This document shows, piece by piece, positions 29,228 through 38,722 of a DNA stretch of 64,000 nucleotides (position 1 is its first letter; every line of letters starts with the position of its first letter). The notes beneath the pieces are model-generated. The model searched no databases. It saw only the letters and a list, made by a program, of their open reading frames with translations, and was not told where the DNA came from. The position numbers were made by a program, and so were the translations under genes. The DNA is from Zygnema cylindricum (lineage: Eukaryota > Streptophyta > Zygnematophyceae > Zygnematales > Zygnemataceae), in the NCBI GenBank assembly GCA_037447655.1, contig JBBHKE010000440.1, positions 221,826 through 285,825 on the forward strand, written 5' to 3'.

Positions 29228-29792
29228 TGCTGTTTTTGGAAAGCTTTAAGTCTCAGCAAATTTATAAGACGGCTAGAAAATAGATCTATAGGGACAGGCG
29301 TCGTCACTTGAAGTACAGTGCAGATTTTTGAATAGTACCGACACCAGCATTGGAACAACGCAGCTGCGACGCAGATGGAACAAGCGTAGCTGCGGTTATT
29401 TTTGATATCTTCCGTACGGACGAACGCAACCTGCGACACAACGGGACAAACACATTCCTATTTATATTTTTAATATTGTCACAAATTTTTAGGTTTATTG
29501 TGTGGCTGATCTGTGTTTTACTTCATTGTGAAGTTAGTCAGTCTGATCAAAGTTATGGCAGACTGTTTTTCAGCAACTTTGACTAGATGATGTGATCAAT
29601 CTGTTTATTATTTTTGTCTGAAACTTTGTGAGGTCACGGTCATTTTATATTCTTGATAATATCTGTAAATGTAGTTTCAGCTTGTTTTGTTAAATCTGTT
29701 GAATTCTGTGTGTATCCAAAGTAGATTGTTTTTAGGGTAGTCGGTGGTGCTTCCTAGGGTGAATCCATGGCTAGAAATGGTTATGGACAACA
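29228..29792 (+). repeat. F1 5' LTR, mosaic
   Basis: 565 bp from TGCTGTTTTTGGAAAG to TATGGACAACA, followed directly by the PBS. The first 210 bp match the LTR at 32695 (CGCAGCTGCGACGCAGATGG), the rest matches the LTR at 31510-32412 (TTCATTGTGAAGTTAGTC onward). The switch at about 29440 suggests recombination between two LTR families, or deletion of a middle part. Confidence 0.7.
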
Positions 29793-30706
29793 GGTTATGG
29801 GCCCACGCCCATGGCTACCCATATTGGATGAATCGTACTTACCCATATTTGATGGAACTGAATGTTATTGTTGGAGGAGTATTATGAAGAGCTACTTCAA
29901 GTTGAGGGAGCTTATGGATGTGGTGGATGGGATATGTGTCGAACCATCGGCTGAATGGGAGGAGAAAAACCTGGAGTGCTTGAAGATTATCAAGCTATCT
30001 ATGAATAAGGAATTTGTAATGATGTACCTTGATGTGAAGAGTGCCGCTGAATTTTGGAAGTGTTTAGAAAGCACTTATCAAAAGACTTATGTGTATCATT
30101 GGATGATTAGTGCTACAAAAATATTTGAATATAAATATGCTGGAGGTAGCATGTTAAAATATTGCCTTAGTTTGCAAAGATTGTTTGCAGAAAATGATAT
30201 TGCAGGAGGAAACTTTACAAATGTTCAAAAGGTTCTCTTGTTAATGAAAGGATTACTTAAAGAATAAAAGGTGTGCTTTAGATAGATTAAAACAAGTTTA
30301 TAAAAAGGATTGGAGCTTACCTTTAGCTATCAGATTTGTCTTAGATGAAGAAGATGATAAAGAGGCTTTAATGAATAGGGAGAATGTTCAGGGTGTGAGA
30401 TCACAATTTCAGAAAAATAGAAAAAGTGGTAAATCAGAAAATTGTTTTTATTGTAATGATTTAGGACATACTTTTAGAGTATGTCCACTTTATGAAAGTG
30501 CATGTGTCACAGGAAATTTTCGAAATGGATGGGATGACAATCGGGTTCGACCCTCTACACGAAAGGCTACACTTCCCATTGATGAATTTGTATACTTGCC
30601 GACTGTTATTTTTCTAAATATGGAAAATGAGGAAGGAAGGGAAACATGTGCTGTCACCGAAAATGGAGTGGAGAAAGAGTCAATTTTTCCGATGATAGAT
30701 TGGTGA
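29767..30706 (+). pseudogene. F1 Gag
   Basis: Begins MARNGYGQQVMGPRP at 29767, 26 bp inside the LTR, so the PBS encodes QVMGP. After the N-terminus comes the Gag core: DVKSAAEFWKCLESTYQKTY, IFEYKYAGGSMLKYCLSLQR, FAENDIAGGNFTNVQKVLLL. One frameshift near 30266 moves to the frame with CALDRLKQVYKKDWSLPLA and the CCHC knuckle NCFYCNDLGHTFRVCPLY (near 30440-30495). It ends at a stop at 30704-30706. It belongs to the same broad copia Gag family as the others but is a distinct branch shared with F2. Confidence 0.82.
29793..29805 (+). other. Primer binding site of F1
   Basis: GGTTATGGGCCCA, perfect 13-base match to the initiator tRNA-Met anticodon arm, abutting the LTR end. Confidence 0.85.
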
Positions 30707-31062
30707 GTGATAAAAATTTACAAGAGGACGAGGTTATTGAAGTGAGAATAGTTGGAGGAGGTGAAGGTCATTTGGAAGTGGAAACTGAAGTTAATTTGCA
30801 TGAGGAGATTACTGTACTTAGAGAGAGAGAGATGAAAGGTGTTCAAAAAATTGGATTAAAAGAAAAATGTCATGATAGTGGGAAAGAAAATAAAATATCA
30901 AAAATTAGAAAAATCAGAAAAGAAAATTGTGATAAAGGTATAAATTCTGACAAGACATCGAACTGCAGTAATAGAACAAAGAAAAGATGGAGATACCAAA
31001 AGACCAACCATAGAAGAAAACATTTGCAAAAGGTGATCAAGAGAAAACATCGTGAAAAATAA
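30646..31062 (+). pseudogene. F1 Gag basic C-terminal extension
   Basis: Frame-shifted continuation. An acidic segment (FSDDRLVSDKNLQEDEVIE, VETEVNLHEEITVLRERE) passes into a long Lys/Arg-rich tail ending RRKHLQKVIKRKHREK. F2 has the same parts (CDRLVCENDLNGKEILEE; RRYTYRKTNRRINICKK). No protease, integrase or RT follows. The tail may bind RNA, which is an inference from charge only. Confidence 0.65.
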
Positions 31063-31509
31063 ATTTATGGAGGATTTTATTTAGGAACATGAATTTAGGG
31101 TAAGTTTATCATCTTTAAGGATTTATATGACATGTATGTCTTATGAAGGTAGTCACTTTTGACATTCGCCAACCATGTAAGATTCGGATTTGGTATTTGA
31201 ACTTTGAAAATAAATTGAAAAGATCGTTTTATATATTTTTGATGACCTAAAAGGAGGCAAGAAAAATAATGGCGTAGTCGAGAAGGAAGTATTTGAAAGG
31301 AGGGAGTGGAAGCAATGGTGTGTTGTGGAAAGACAAATTTCAGAGGACATGGCTGGAGGCAGCAAGAACAATGGTGACGTCAACGGAAGCAAAGGTGACG
31401 TTTGAATGAGGAAAAAAAATAAAAAAAATTGGAGGTACGGAAAGGTACGGTTACATTTTGACACGTTGCATTCTTCATTATGGGTGCACGAAGCTAAAAT
31501 TTGGGGGAG
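31063..31509 (+). other. F1 non-coding spacer and polypurine tract
   Basis: About 450 bp with no open frame of note between Gag and LTR. It contains GGTACGGAAAGGTACGG and a CATTATGGGTGCACGAAG motif that F2 also has just before its LTR. It ends in the PPT TTGGGGGAG (31501-31509). Confidence 0.65.
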
Positions 31510-32412
31510 TGTTATTTTGAAAAGTTAGTTTCGTGCGTACGCGACATTTTTTGCGCACGCGATGTTTCGTGCTTAATTTATTAAATAAATTTATTCTAGA
31601 GGTTCGAATGGTTTCGTTTGGATTTTGTGACCGCGCGGAATTGCGTCAATCACACAATGTTTATTTTGGACGATCCAGATTCTTTTAAGAAATTTAAGGA
31701 ATCTCGTTGAGTGACGTAGCGTGACTCAACATACGATTTTGTGAGATTGTGTGTACGTGTAAATATTTGGTCGAACATTGTTTTGTCTTTTTGTGTATTA
31801 AGTATTAGTGTAGGTTTACTCACTTTGACATACCTTGAAATATTAGGGTATACCAACATTAATAGAGGTAGCTGGTAGATAGCGTACGGCTGGTTTGCCT
31901 CCGTACATTCAACAGTAAGCTCTTGCATATATTTGTAGGACTTAGTCATTTCAGGATATAGGAACTTTTTGGACCAAAAACTGTTTATGGTTATTTTTGG
32001 TAATTTTATCTGAGGATTACTCTCACATATGCTAGCGGAATTATCTGAAATTCTGCATGTGTGTTCCTATTTATATTTTTAATATTGTCACAAATTTTAA
32101 GGTCTATTGTGTGCCTGGTCTGTGTTTTACTTCATTGTGAAGTTAGCTTCATTGTGAAGTTAGTTAGACTGATCAAAGTTATGGCAAACTGTTTTTCTGC
32201 AACTTTGACTAGATGATGTGATCAATCTGTTTATTATTTTTGTCTGAAACTTTGTGAAGTCATTTTAAATCCTAGATAATATCTGTAAATGTAGTTTCAG
32301 CTTGTTTTGTTAAATCTGTTGAATTCTGTGTGTATCCAAAGTAGACTGTTTTTAGGGTAGTCTGTGGTGCTTCTTAGGGTGAATCCATGGCTAGAAATGG
32401 CTATGGACAACA
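31510..32412 (+). repeat. F1 3' LTR
   Basis: 903 bp, TGTTATTTTGAAAAGTTAG to TATGGACAACA. U3 carries the inverted-repeat-rich CGTGCGTACGCGACA and GCGCACGCGATG pair near 31534-31571. No obvious target duplication: the right flank is RNase H of another copia element and the left flank (29223-29227) belongs to element E. Confidence 0.8.
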
Positions 32413-32694
32413 CTCTATAGTGATTTAATTATGTTATTTGCCATATGCTAAAACGATTGCAGATATGCTCACTAAAGCTCTTCCTGCTCCGAAGTTGAAG
32501 TATTCTATGGATGCAGTGGGATTAAGTGAATAGTTGAGTTGTTGCACTGCTGTACTGCCATGCTGCGCTGGTCCAACAACGGGGATGTAGTGGGACTAGG
32601 TAACTTGCTAAATCGCTACGTTGCTATACTGCGATGCTGCGCTAGTTCCACATCGTAGTTGCGCTGGCATACTGACTCTAAAGTTTTAGGGGAT
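32413..32694 (+). pseudogene. RNase H C-terminal stub, spacer and PPT of a deleted copia element
   Basis: Frame with LCYLPYAKTIADMLTKALPA, PKLKYSMDAVGLSE and stop near 32533, the very end of copia RNase H as in L and I. A CTGCCATGCTGCGCTGG-type spacer and PPT TTTTAGGGGAT (32684-32694) follow. The rest of pol is absent, consistent with F1's 3' LTR replacing it. Confidence 0.75.
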
Positions 32695-33125
32695 TGTTGT
32701 TTTTGGAAAGCTTGAAGTCTCGCAAATTTATAGGACGGCGGGAAAATAGATCTATATGGACAGGCGCGGTCATTTGAAGCATAGTGCAGGTTTTTGAATG
32801 GTACCGACACCAGCATTGGAACAACGCAGCTACGACGCAGATGGAATAAGCGGAGCTGTGGTTATTTTTGATATGGTCCGTACGTACAAACGCAACCTGC
32901 GACACAACGGGACAAACGCAATTGCAGATGTTTTGGTACAGGACAACGCATTTGCTATGCAGCAAGACAAACCCATATGCAGTTATTTTTTGTATGGGAC
33001 AACGCAACTGCTACAAAGCTGCGGATATTTGAATGTGATCAGGAATTGGACTGCGTTGCTACGGTTGATATGAATCAAGTCAACGGACGAGATTCATAAG
33101 GAAAAAATTAAGTGACTTGCTGGCA
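32695..33125 (+). repeat. LTR X, truncated
   Basis: Starts TGTTGTTTTTGGAAAGCTTG like the F1 5' LTR. It has repeated AACGCAGCTACGACGCAGATGG and GACAACGCA words to 33062, and a GAATCAAGTCAACGGACGAG block shared with the LTR at 51894. It loses similarity near 33125, so the U5 half is missing. Confidence 0.7.
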
Positions 33126-33214
33126 CATGTTCTGCAACAGCCAGATGGACGTACCCAGACATTTGTCACTAAGCCAGGCAACAAGTATTTGATCAAATCA
33201 CCTGTATAGGATTC
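33126..33214. other. Unassigned junction segment
   Basis: About 90 bp between LTR X and the tail of another LTR. It contains CAGATGGACGTACCCAGAC and TTTGATCAAATCACC; I see no gene or known repeat in it. Confidence 0.4.
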
Positions 33215-33287
33215 TCACTAATATTGATAATCTTAGAGGCTTTAAGGAAGCAGCTATTCTGTGTCCCAATGCAAGTCACGGAATTTA
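33215..33287 (+). repeat. LTR tail of a J/H-type plus-strand copia element
   Basis: GATAATCTTAGAGGCTTTAA, AGCAGCTATTCTGTGTC, then GGAATTTA at the LTR edge: collinear with the last 70 bp of element J's LTR (55700-55766). Confidence 0.65.
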
Positions 33288-33500
33288 GGTTATGGGCCTA
33301 CGCGCTAGGGTGCCCATCTTCGATGGAACAAAATTTATTTACAAGAAGAAGATGATGAGGGGAGCACTTCTTGGAAAGAGATTATGAGGTATTGTGAGTG
33401 GCCGGGTGGGGGGGGCATCCACACCATTGGGAGCCCCATTGAGATTCGGGGGACTGCGGTTCTCAGTAGGATACGGCCACTCTGTAAAAAAGGATGATAA
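33279..33500 (+). pseudogene. Gag N-terminus, plus-strand fragment with PBS
   Basis: PBS GGTTATGGGCCTA (33288-33300) followed by VMGLRARVPIFDGTKFIY, MMRGALLGKRL, a stop (TGG to TGA), GIVSGRVGGAS and FGGLRF. It stops at about 33500 where a minus-strand copy of the same region begins, making a head-to-head junction. Confidence 0.75.
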
Positions 33501-33556
33501 ATGAGAGAGTACTGTCTCCGATATAGATGGGCACCCTAGAGCGTGGGCCCATAACT
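33501..33556 (-). pseudogene. Minus-strand PBS and gag start of element G's tandem copy
   Basis: PBS TGGGCCCATAACT (33544-33556) next to the LTR, then VMGPRSRVPIYIGD before similarity ends. Since the other side of this LTR is PPT and RNase H, the LTR is shared by two internal regions, a tandem arrangement. Confidence 0.65.
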
Positions 33557-34563
33557 TGCAATTGTGTGTCCTCCATTGGACTACAAAATAAAGGAAACCT
33601 CTAGATTGTTGTTAACCAACCCACTTTTAATCGCAGCCACTGCTTCCTAAGCAAACAAGCTGACAATCTGACTGCACCCCTGTGCAGCCTAGATTCCCCT
33701 GAGTCCGTAGATAAAAAAGAATCTCTGAAAACGCCCAACCATGCGATAAGTTATAAGGTGGCAAATATGCCAATTTATATAAACTCTCAAAGAGAGAGAA
33801 GACCATCTACCTGATTTTTCCTAAGTCCTAGTTCCCTCTCACAACCCCTATCTACTGACTGTACAAACCAATCAGAACATTGTACAGTACTAGAAAGTAC
33901 TACTACCGATATACTTTCTGTACGGCCTCTGAACGACAAAGCCATTAAGCAGACGCGTGTCCACTTTTGAGTCGTCCGTACGTTCCCCAAAATTCTGGCT
34001 ATCGAATGTTATCTCTCCACGTGGCGCCAAGTCATGCCACATCACAAAATGCCAAAGTAACCATTCCAAGATCTTGGCGATGATTTGCGCGGTCAGATAG
34101 AATTTAACATCTCATCTCAACCGTTAAAATAAACGTCTTACTAATTTTTTTCGTGCCAAATCCTATCCGCGCTGTATTTAACTTGTTCCATGTATCTATG
34201 TTTACATTTCCGTTAATCGGAATTACTACCGTAACATTTTTTAAATATATGTCAAACCCTATGTACCCTAGCGAACTACTACGACAGACCGGTTAGAGCG
34301 AACGGCTACGCCATGCTCTACCGGTCGGAGGTTCAAGTCCTACCGTACTCAACTTTTTTGTTGAGAGTGACTTGGGTCACTATTCAGTCCTGCATTGGTG
34401 GAGCTGAGGCAACCAAGGCTCCACTATTCTCTCTCTCCTTCAGTGACTAGAACAAGTATGGGGGATGGAGAGAGAAGGTTGAGGCAGACTTCCTGCGCTT
34501 GTCATTCTTTTCTATCTATTTAGACCTAGAAAATACTATTAAAACCTTTAGTTAATTTCAACA
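33557..34563 (-). repeat. Element G LTR
   Basis: 1007 bp, TGCAATTGTGTGTCC to TAATTTCAACA, followed by CTCCCCTA. By eye it is more similar to the H 5' LTR (48386-49444) than H's own 3' LTR is. It carries the GTAC dyad near 33885-33925, a promoter block near 33770-33800 and the tRNA-like module at 34281-34346. Confidence 0.82.
34281..34346 (+). other. tRNA-like module, antisense within the element G LTR
   Basis: D-arm/A-box-like GGTTAGAGC (34291-34299) and a T-arm/B-box GGTTCAAGTCC (34330-34340) at near-tRNA spacing. The acceptor stem does not pair convincingly, so it is not a functional tRNA gene. Confidence 0.5.
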
Positions 34564-35418
34564 CTCCCCTAACTTTCTAGTCTAGTTTTAATTTTTCTTT
34601 CAACCCGCAATTTTCCCTACAACACTTTAATTTGGGAGGGGGCACAGGTTTGGTCAAGATGTAAGCCACCATTTCTTCATCAAGTCTATACACAAGATTC
34701 AAAGTTTTGTTTTCAACTTTTTCTCTTACGAAGCTCAATCTTATGTCCATATGTTTAGGTTTGAAATGATGTTTTAGATTGGTTGCAATTGCAGCTTGAT
34801 TATCACAAAAGACTTTATGCACTCCCTTTTTTATATACCCCAATTCTTGCAACAAGGATTTCACCCACATCAACTATTTCACAGCAGAGAAAGAATTCCT
34901 TATGCTCAGCCTCCATTATAGACTGAACAAACGCATTTTGTTGCTTCATGCTCCAACAGCAAGCACCTTCCCCCAAATACAACACATACCCAGAAGTGCA
35001 TCTTCTCATTGGTGCATCCCCATAACTAGCATCACTCCAAGTAGTGATATCAGTGTGCTCCCCTCCCGAATGTAACCATAACTCTTTGGTTATTACCAGA
35101 TATCTCATGACTCTCTTGGCTGCCTCCCAACATCTCTTTATAGGATCATTAAGACTCCTACTGAGTATTCCAACTGTTGCCATACATATGTCCGGCCAGG
35201 TACAATTCATAAAGTATATTAGACTTCCTACGACCTGTGTGTAAGGGATAGACTTCATAAACTCTTTCTCCTCTGGACTCATTTGATAATCTATGATTAT
35301 CACTCCACCTTCTACACTCCCATCACTTACTTTCTTCAAGTCCATGAGAGTGGTACAATTGTTTCTTTTCTCCATCTGGAATTTCTCAAACATATTTCCT
35401 ATTGCCTATATCTGAGTG
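34564..35418 (-). pseudogene. Element G RNase H
   Basis: PPT side CTCCCCTA, then RNase H: DITTWSDASYGDAPMRRCTS, GYVLYLGEGACCWSMKQQ, VQSIMEAEHKEFF, a frameshift, MMWVKSLLQELGYIKKG and FCDNQAAIATNLKHHFKPKH. Also FMKSIPYTQVVGSLIYFMN and the FEKFQMEK start. Catalytic Asp and Glu motifs are present; one frameshift near 34850 and a stop near 35412. Confidence 0.87.
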
Positions 35419-35423
35419 AGTAT

Positions 35424-36521
35424 TGTTGTTTTGAAAAGTTTATTTCGTGCGTACGCGACAATTCGTGTGCTATCGAATTTAATGTGGAGGCTCAAATGGA
35501 TTCATGGATTGGGGGAGCAAACGAACGGATATAATTTAAGTGATGTAAAAGACTCACTGAGTGGCGGGTACAAGCATTGACAAATGGACGGCGGATCGCG
35601 AAGCGATCCGATGTTGAATAAACGAAATGTTGAACCAGGCACCGTCGGTACAGCGCAATCGCGACGCAATCAGGAAATCGCAACTGCGGTTATTTTGGAT
35701 GAATATGCGCCGCCTGTATGGAGCAGGTGCGACGTAGTCGAGTCAACGCAGCTGCGGTTACCTTGATACGATCCGCACGGACAAAGCAGCTGACGCACCT
35801 TCGGATAATATGACTAGGCTAGATTGTGAGTAATAATATTTACTGAGTGATAGCTTGGTTTTTGACGTACGAAGATTGTGGAGATGTCGGTGTAAATATT
35901 ATATACAACATAGGTTTGTCTCTTTGCTAATTAATTATTAGTGTAGATTTGTTCGGTCTGACATACCTCGAACTATTCGGGTATACTTACAACAGTTTAG
36001 GTAGATGGTAGATACCTTACGGCTGGTATGTCTCCGTACATTCAGTAGTGAACTCTCTGAGTATAACTTGTAGGACTTGGAATATTTTGAGTATCACAGT
36101 CAAGTTTAATCAAAACAATGGCAAACTGTTTTCAGCATCTTTGACCTGTTGGTGTGATCACCCTGTTTGGTGCTTTCATGTTAAACTTTGTGAAGTTATT
36201 CTATGATATAGAATATATATGTGTGTGGAGTTTCATTCTATTCTGTTATCTCTGTAATATTCTGTGTGAGGTCTAAATGGTTAGTTTGTGAAGCTGTCAT
36301 CTTTTTTTGTGAAACCTTGGAGCTTATATCTTCTAGATTCATTGGTGGATTTGGCTGTAACTTTGGTAGCTTACAGTGCCTATAGTATATGCCTATTGGT
36401 ACAGTTTGAGGGTATTTTATTTCTTGTGGAGTAATTTGTGCTGTCTGAAACACAGCTGTTTGAGGGGTAGTCTGTGGTGCTTCCGAGGGTAATCCATGGC
36501 TGAAATAGGCTATGGACAACA
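35424..36521 (+). repeat. Solo LTR inserted in element G RT
   Basis: 1098 bp, TGTTGTTTTGAAAAG to TATGGACAACA. Flanks AGTAT (35419-35423) and AGTCT (36522-36526) are a target duplication with one change; the RT frame (KKIIRL, then TQ) continues across. Same family as the F2 3' LTR (51894-52978). U3 has CGTGCGTACGCGAC and GCGCAATCGCGACGC words. Confidence 0.88.
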
Positions 36522-36526
36522 AGTCT

Positions 36527-37254
36527 AATGATTTTTTTCCCCCTATCTCTTTCCATTTGAATTCCCAAAATATATCTTGCCTCCCCTAAATCCATCATAT
36601 CAAATCTGCTTCTAAGATCTTTCTTAAATTTATTGATCTTTTCCAAAGACTTACTTAACACCAGCAGATCATCCACATAAATTGCAGTAAAGATCACACC
36701 ATCCTCATCTTCAAACATATAGATAGAATGGTCAAAGCTGATCGAGATAAATCCTAGAGCAGTAAGAAACTCATCTAGTTTCATATTCCACTGTTGGGGA
36801 GCTTGTTTAAGTCCATATAATGACTTAATGAGCTTTCAAAATTTGCTCTCTTCCCCATTCTCCACAAACCCATCCGGTTGCCTCATAAAGATTTCTTCCT
36901 CTGACTCACCATTGAGGAAGGCGGTCTTAATGCCCATTTGATGTCTTTCCATGTTTTTTGCTGCTTCTAGTCTAAGAAAAATCCTTCCTGATGGGAACCG
37001 AACAACTCGAGAAAAATCTCCGCATAGTCAATCCCCTCCTTTAGGGTGAACTCCTTTCCTACCAAAAGAGCCTTATATCTTTCAATGGTATTATCTGAGT
37101 TCAATTTTAGTTTGAATACCCATTTATAGCCAATAGGTTTTCTGTTTGGAGGACAATCTGCTAGCTCCCAAGTATTTGCTTCCATGATAGAAGCCATCTC
37201 ATCATTTATGGCTCTAATCCATCTGTCCTTTTTTGGGCTGTTCACTGCGTCCAA
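36527..37254 (-). pseudogene. Element G RT
   Basis: MKLDEFLTALGFISISFDHS, FTAIYVDDLLVLSKSLEKIN (YVDD intact), MMDLGEARYILGIQMERD. Upstream after a stop-containing stretch, 36967-37254 has RWIRAINDEMASIMEANTWE, KPIGYKWVFKLKLNSDNT and LKEGIDYAEIF. One or two stops and a frameshift near 36835-36965. Confidence 0.87.
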
Positions 37255-37703
37255 GTATGTCTAAGCCTCATCAAGATGAGACACTTTAATTACGTTACGA
37301 GCAGTTTGTCTCTCTTGTATCCTTTTGCTGCTCCTTCCTCCCTCAAAGTCTGAAGCTGGAATAGAGGGATGTCTTGGGTTTCTCCTTACAGTCTCATCGT
37401 CTCCCCTATCTATGGAAGTCGGGTTTGGTTCCTCCACTTCTGTCTCCTCAAAGTCCATAAGAATATGTGAGGTATCCGGTAGCTCTCTTGTATCTTAGAT
37501 TTCCCCTGAATATACAATCACAATCTCACTCATGTCCCTTTCGGGAAAAACAGAGTTTTCCTCACTTTCAGACTCAAACTTGATTCTTACCTTTTTGGTG
37601 TATTTGTAGGGATCAATTGACTTTCTTTCATCCATGACAACTAGGTGTTTGACCAGAATGATATCTTTCTTTTCTAAGTCATAGACTCTATATCCGTTGA
37701 CAT
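37255..37703 (-). pseudogene. Element G integrase tail and linker
   Basis: Linker with RRNPRHPSIPASDFEGGR, KRIQERQ and KVSHLDEA, then an acidic segment and the integrase tail (ERKSIDPYKYTKKVRIK, YRVYDLEKKDIILVKH) toward 37700. It is cut at 37704 by the gypsy LTR. Confidence 0.8.
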
Positions 37704-38673
37704 TGTAACAGGATCTCCTACCTCTCAGAAAATCGCATTACTACAAACAATTCCAACCACACATTCCACACATTGGAAAACACACATCCACATATGACAA
37801 CATTCACATAAGGATAAACTTTAAGTTAGAAGAAGCTTCTGTCCACATAACATTAGCTTGGTCTCTTGCCCTCGTGGCTCAACCCTTCTTATTAAAGTGT
37901 TTTCCACTACTCTCCACTCTTAATAATTCTATCTCTTAACTACTAAAACACTATTTAGTTAGTAAGAGATTTCAATGCAAAATGCCTTTTCTCCAATTTG
38001 GTATTAATCGCTCAGGACCAAGATCAGCCGGAATTTCCACAAACTTTTCCCAAAGGAAAAGATGTCTACTCTCCTCTTACACTTCTCCATTTATCCATCA
38101 TCGCCCTGGACTCGCCAGGCCAGAGTCAAAGCTCCGTTTGAACAGGCTTTTACCTGGGCCAATCATTGATCAGCAAGGACTCGGACTGACCAATGCAAAA
38201 ACGTGCGAAATCTCTTACTAACTACTTAGCACTTTATTAACCAATCAAACGCTACGTTTCACTACGTAACATTTACGTGCAAAAGCGCGCGCCAAACGAA
38301 ACGCGACTTCGCACGATCATGCGTCACAAATTTCGCACGTGAAACTTCCTACGAAATTCCCTTAAGTGAAAGTGACGTTTCGTACTAAAAATTGTACGAA
38401 ACGAAGTACCATGCATACTGAACGTTTCATTAGAACTTTATGAAACGTTCACGCGAAATTTCGGTACTAATTTTGACCCTTAACCCGTTTCAATGATACC
38501 CACCTGTTATTTAGACCCCACACTGCCACCTAAGTGCACCCATAGCTATAACTTTTGAAATATAACTCCAAATCGCGTGATTCTTTCGCGAACGTCTACC
38601 AAATTTAATAATCTATAATCATAACTCCTAAATACCCTTTTATAAATTAGTTCGATCCGCTATTACTGTTACA
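37704..38673 (-). repeat. Gypsy 3' LTR
   Basis: 970 bp with terminal inverted repeat TGTAACAG and CTGTTACA. The right end meets TCATCCCCTCCTTATTT (PPT AAATAAGGAGGGGATGA on the element strand). The stretch 38240-38470 is packed with ACGTTTC and GAAACG words, several as inverted pairs. The left flank GACAT (37699-37703) is the expected target-duplication copy; the partner is lost with the 5' end. Confidence 0.85.
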
Positions 38674-38722
38674 TCATCCCCTCCTTATTTTTAACTGCCC
38701 TCAGTTAAAACATTTTTAATTC

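Noticed and set aside
34281-34346. A functional tRNA gene
   Set aside because: A- and B-box-like segments are present but the acceptor and anticodon stems do not pair properly; it repeats inside several LTRs.
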